Shown here: positions 28,958-31,055 of the stretch, in pieces
Layout: every line of letters begins with the position of its first letter
Position numbering within the stretch: position 1 is the stretch's first letter
From: Phlyctochytrium arcticum
Taxonomy: Eukaryota; Chytridiomycota; Chytridiomycetes; Chytridiales; Chytridiaceae
Assembly (NCBI GenBank): GCA_025602905.1
Contig: JAHLKI010000078.1
Span: forward strand, 1-31,055
DNA length: 31,055 nucleotides
Reading direction: 5' to 3'
Made by a program: the position numbers and the translations under genes
Notes under the pieces: generated by a model
Told to the model about the DNA's origin: nothing
Databases searched by the model: none
The model's input: only the letters and a program-made list of their open reading frames with translations

Positions 28958-30341
28958 ATGACGTCCCTATCACTCAAGCACATCCCTCCCCTTGGTACTG
29001 GGCAAACGTATGCAACTTTGGACGAAGGTGTCCTGGCCGTGTGTGTGCACGCCATGAACACGCACGTCAATTATGGCATTAACAAGAGAGATACTGGAAG
29101 AGTAGTCCTTCATTGCGCCGGGACCGATTGTCCAGCCAGGATTCGAATCATAGTTTCCAAGATATCTGAGTTGGAGACAGTAACTCAATTTGATGATGTG
29201 CACAACTGCCAAGGCTCGCTTCAAGGTCCTCGGGGAATCCTCCGGCACCACGATTTTCTGGTTGCGTTGGTACTGGAGAATTTCCCGGTCGATAAAGCCA
29301 CCACTGCCAAGCAGATTATCGCCTTTTTGCGACAAAAACTGAATCTGGAGATTCCTAACTCGACCGCATTCAAAGTAAAGGAAGCGATCCTGCATGAGAG
29401 CGCGGCAGACCAGCGTCTGCAGTTCCAGAAAATTCGGCCCTATATTGACCACCTCTTGGAAGCTGATCCCGGTGTAGTTGCAAAGATCAAGACGCAAGCC
29501 GTACTTGGGGCTGAGACTGCAACTGTCAGAAGGTTTCATTCTGTGTTCGTCGCCCCGACCGCAGCTCGCCATGCTTTCAAACAAATGCGGAAATTTGTTG
29601 CAGTAGATGGGACGTTCACCAAAAACCGCTTCATTCAAACTTTACTGTTGGCTGTGGAAGGGACGCAAATGATCAGATAGTCCTGCTGGCGTGGGCGCTC
29701 GTTCCAAACGAATGCACCGATACGTGGAAATGGTTCTTGAGAGCTCTTGAGGAAACGTATCCGCAAATGGACGACGGAAATACGGTCATTATCAACGACC
29801 GGGAAAAGCGATTGATCAACGCCATAGCTGAGGTTTTACCTAGTTCGTGTAATGCCTTTTGTTGCTATCACATCGCGCACAATGTTCAAACACGTTATGG
29901 ATTGCCCGGAAAGAAGTAAGTGCACCACTCTCTACGTACGACACTCAATATTGACGAGTTTGCTCTTCTCCATTTATGAACTTTAGCGCTTTCTGGAAAT
30001 GCGCGTATGCAGAGTCAAAGGCCAAGTTCGATGAGGCGGTTGCGGAATTGGCTGAAATCAAACCTGCCGCTGCTGAATACGTTGTGGACATCCCCTTGAC
30101 TCAATGGGCAACGCACGCCATTGACGCCCGGCGATTTGGTCATTGTACATCGAATTTGGCAGAGATAGCCAACGCCTTTCTAAGGCAAATTCGAGAATTG
30201 CCGTCACTCGAAATGCTGGATTGTGACAGTGCGTTGTTCATAAACCGTTGGTTTATGAACAACGCACTGTCACAGGGGGGCTTTACATTAATAAGGAATA
30301 AACCATGGTTTACTATGATTAGGGCTTTTTGGCATCTTTAG
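28958..30341 (+). pseudogene. Mutator-like (MULE) transposase, frameshifted and truncated
   Basis: The first frame (ATG 28958 to the stop at 29680, 240 codons) has a MuDR/FAR1-type zinc finger (C-x4-C...H-x-C: LHCAGTDCPARIRI...VHNC). It also holds the start of the MULE DDE domain, FVAVDGTFTKNRF, with the first catalytic Asp at 29606. At about 29657 one base appears to be missing; the next frame continues as DANDQIVLLAWALVPNECTD and reaches the second acidic motif, INDREKRLINAI (Asp at 29797), and CYHIAHNVQTRYG. A 71-bp intron (29916-29986, gtaagt...ctttag) then joins to FWKCAYAESKAKFDEAVAEL and SNLAEIANAFLRQIRELPSL. Recognisable transposase ends at the hairpin at 30222-30274. No C-terminal SWIM zinc finger is present. 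Non-autonomous unless the frameshift is a sequencing error. Terminal inverted repeats were not found. Confidence 0.85.
30222..30274. repeat. Perfect inverted repeat, 25-bp arms and 3-bp loop
   Basis: The left arm begins tgtgacagtgcgttg and ends cataaacc; after the loop gtt, the right arm is its exact reverse complement, ending in cactgtcaca. It lies in the last exon of the MULE remnant. The left arm is in frame with transposase-like sequence and the right arm is its inverted copy, so it may mark a fold-back or template-switch event. Confidence 0.95.
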
Positions 30342-31055
30342 GCTCTCAAAAACACCCATTTTTCGACATTCCCGTTACACAGCATACCACAAGATAATCC
30401 CTGGTTTACACAGGATTAAAAATAATCCTCTCCATAATCCAACAATCGGGTCAACATTCACAAACCGAATCATCTCGCTCCACAATTCATCGACTGAAGC
30501 CGCTGCCTTCGGCACTACGGGAATTCCAATTCCAATCACAAAAACATAAAACAATCCGTTCGGATTACCCGACCTTACTCCCATCTGGAGATCATCAAGA
30601 GGATCAAGATCATCAGTTTTACCCCCTTCTTCAAAACTCACAAATTGTTTCTAGGTTTTTATGGACTTTGCAGAAATTCCCTAAATTGTAGCATCTTCAG
30701 CCCATCTATCAAGACCAAGATCATCAGGAGTATCAAGATCTGCAGGATCATCAGTTTTTCCCCCTCCTTCAAAACTCACAAATTTTTCTAGATTTTATGG
30801 ACTTGGCCAAAATTGCCCAAATTTCACTGAAGTTTGGATATAGTACCAAACTTCCCACATTTCCTCCTTATACATTCTCCATCATTCATTCTCGGCTTTT
30901 CTGGATATTGTACCTCTACATTGGGTGTAGAAGCAAACTACCAAATTATCTGTTGAATGCCAAATTTCATCGACTTCGTCATTGTGCAAAACTGACATTA
31001 GGTGGTGTGGAAACAACAGTAACAAATCCGAAACAAGCGTCTGCAATGGCTCACA
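30342..31055. other. AT-rich region at the right window edge
   Basis: No gene supported. A minus-strand 88-codon ORF (30641-30375) has one hydrophobic stretch (LFYVFVIGIGIPVV) but no recognisable family; it could be an exon of a minus-strand gene starting beyond the window. The region contains the direct repeat listed at 30608-30828. Confidence 0.45.
30608..30828 (+). repeat. Imperfect direct repeat, two copies of about 80 bp
   Basis: Copies at 30608-30688 and 30748-30828, 140 bases apart, share gatcatcagtttt, tcaaaactcacaaatt and tatggactt with only scattered differences. On the minus strand both copies read as GKTDD...DDL-like peptides, so the duplicated unit may once have been coding. Confidence 0.8.

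Noticed and set aside
30375..30641. Minus-strand 88-codon ORF with a hydrophobic stretch
   Set aside because: No recognisable family, overlaps a DNA repeat, and no splice or start evidence; left as a possible exon only.

Overview
The window looks like nuclear DNA of a fungus, quite possibly an early-diverging (chytrid-like) one. Reasons: compact protein genes with short GT-AG introns (51 to about 82 bp), conserved eukaryotic housekeeping genes (UTP4, SmB, a BRD8-type bromodomain protein), long low-complexity Ser/Pro/Gln-rich proteins, and an accessory array of ankyrin-repeat paralogs next to a Mutator-like (MULE) transposase. The fungal call rests on gene style and content; the chytrid part is inference.

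Layout. (1) 1-10724: a three-member family of large ankyrin-repeat proteins. Copy A (1-2337, +) is cut by the window edge, copy B (4227-6974, +) is intact, and copy C (10724-7954, -) faces B tail to tail and is a pseudogene with an in-frame stop and a 4-base deletion. All three carry a C-terminal Cys/His cluster resembling the core of a RING finger and an acidic tail. The 3' flanks, and the B and C leaders, are duplicated with the genes. A 483-bp tract is about 98.6% identical between A and B while its flanks are much less alike, which suggests recent gene conversion. (2) 11288-28000: an ordinary gene-dense region of seven genes. They are a four-exon disordered protein of unknown function (+), UTP4 (-), a small single-pass membrane protein with two PPxY motifs (+), a Gln/Ser/Pro-rich unknown (-), a BRD8-like SANT plus bromodomain subunit of a NuA4/TIP60-type complex (+), the spliceosomal SmB protein with a first coding exon consisting only of ATG (-), and a multi-pass membrane protein with a His/Asp/His pattern (+). 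Plus- and minus-strand genes alternate, giving convergent pairs with 158-625 bp and divergent pairs with 0.4-1.1 kb between coding ends. (3) 28000-31055: accessory DNA. It holds a cluster of short tandem and inverted repeats, a TATA box, a decayed MULE transposase (frameshifted, with one intron), a perfect 25-bp-arm hairpin where recognisable transposase ends, and an AT-rich tail with an 80-bp direct repeat.

Functionally the middle block is housekeeping: ribosomal small-subunit processing (UTP4), splicing (SmB), chromatin acetylation (BRD8-like) and possibly ubiquitin-dependent membrane-protein sorting (PPxY protein). The two ends are the variable part. The ankyrin/RING-like array is the best candidate for something under-described. 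No tRNA, rRNA or CRISPR array was seen.
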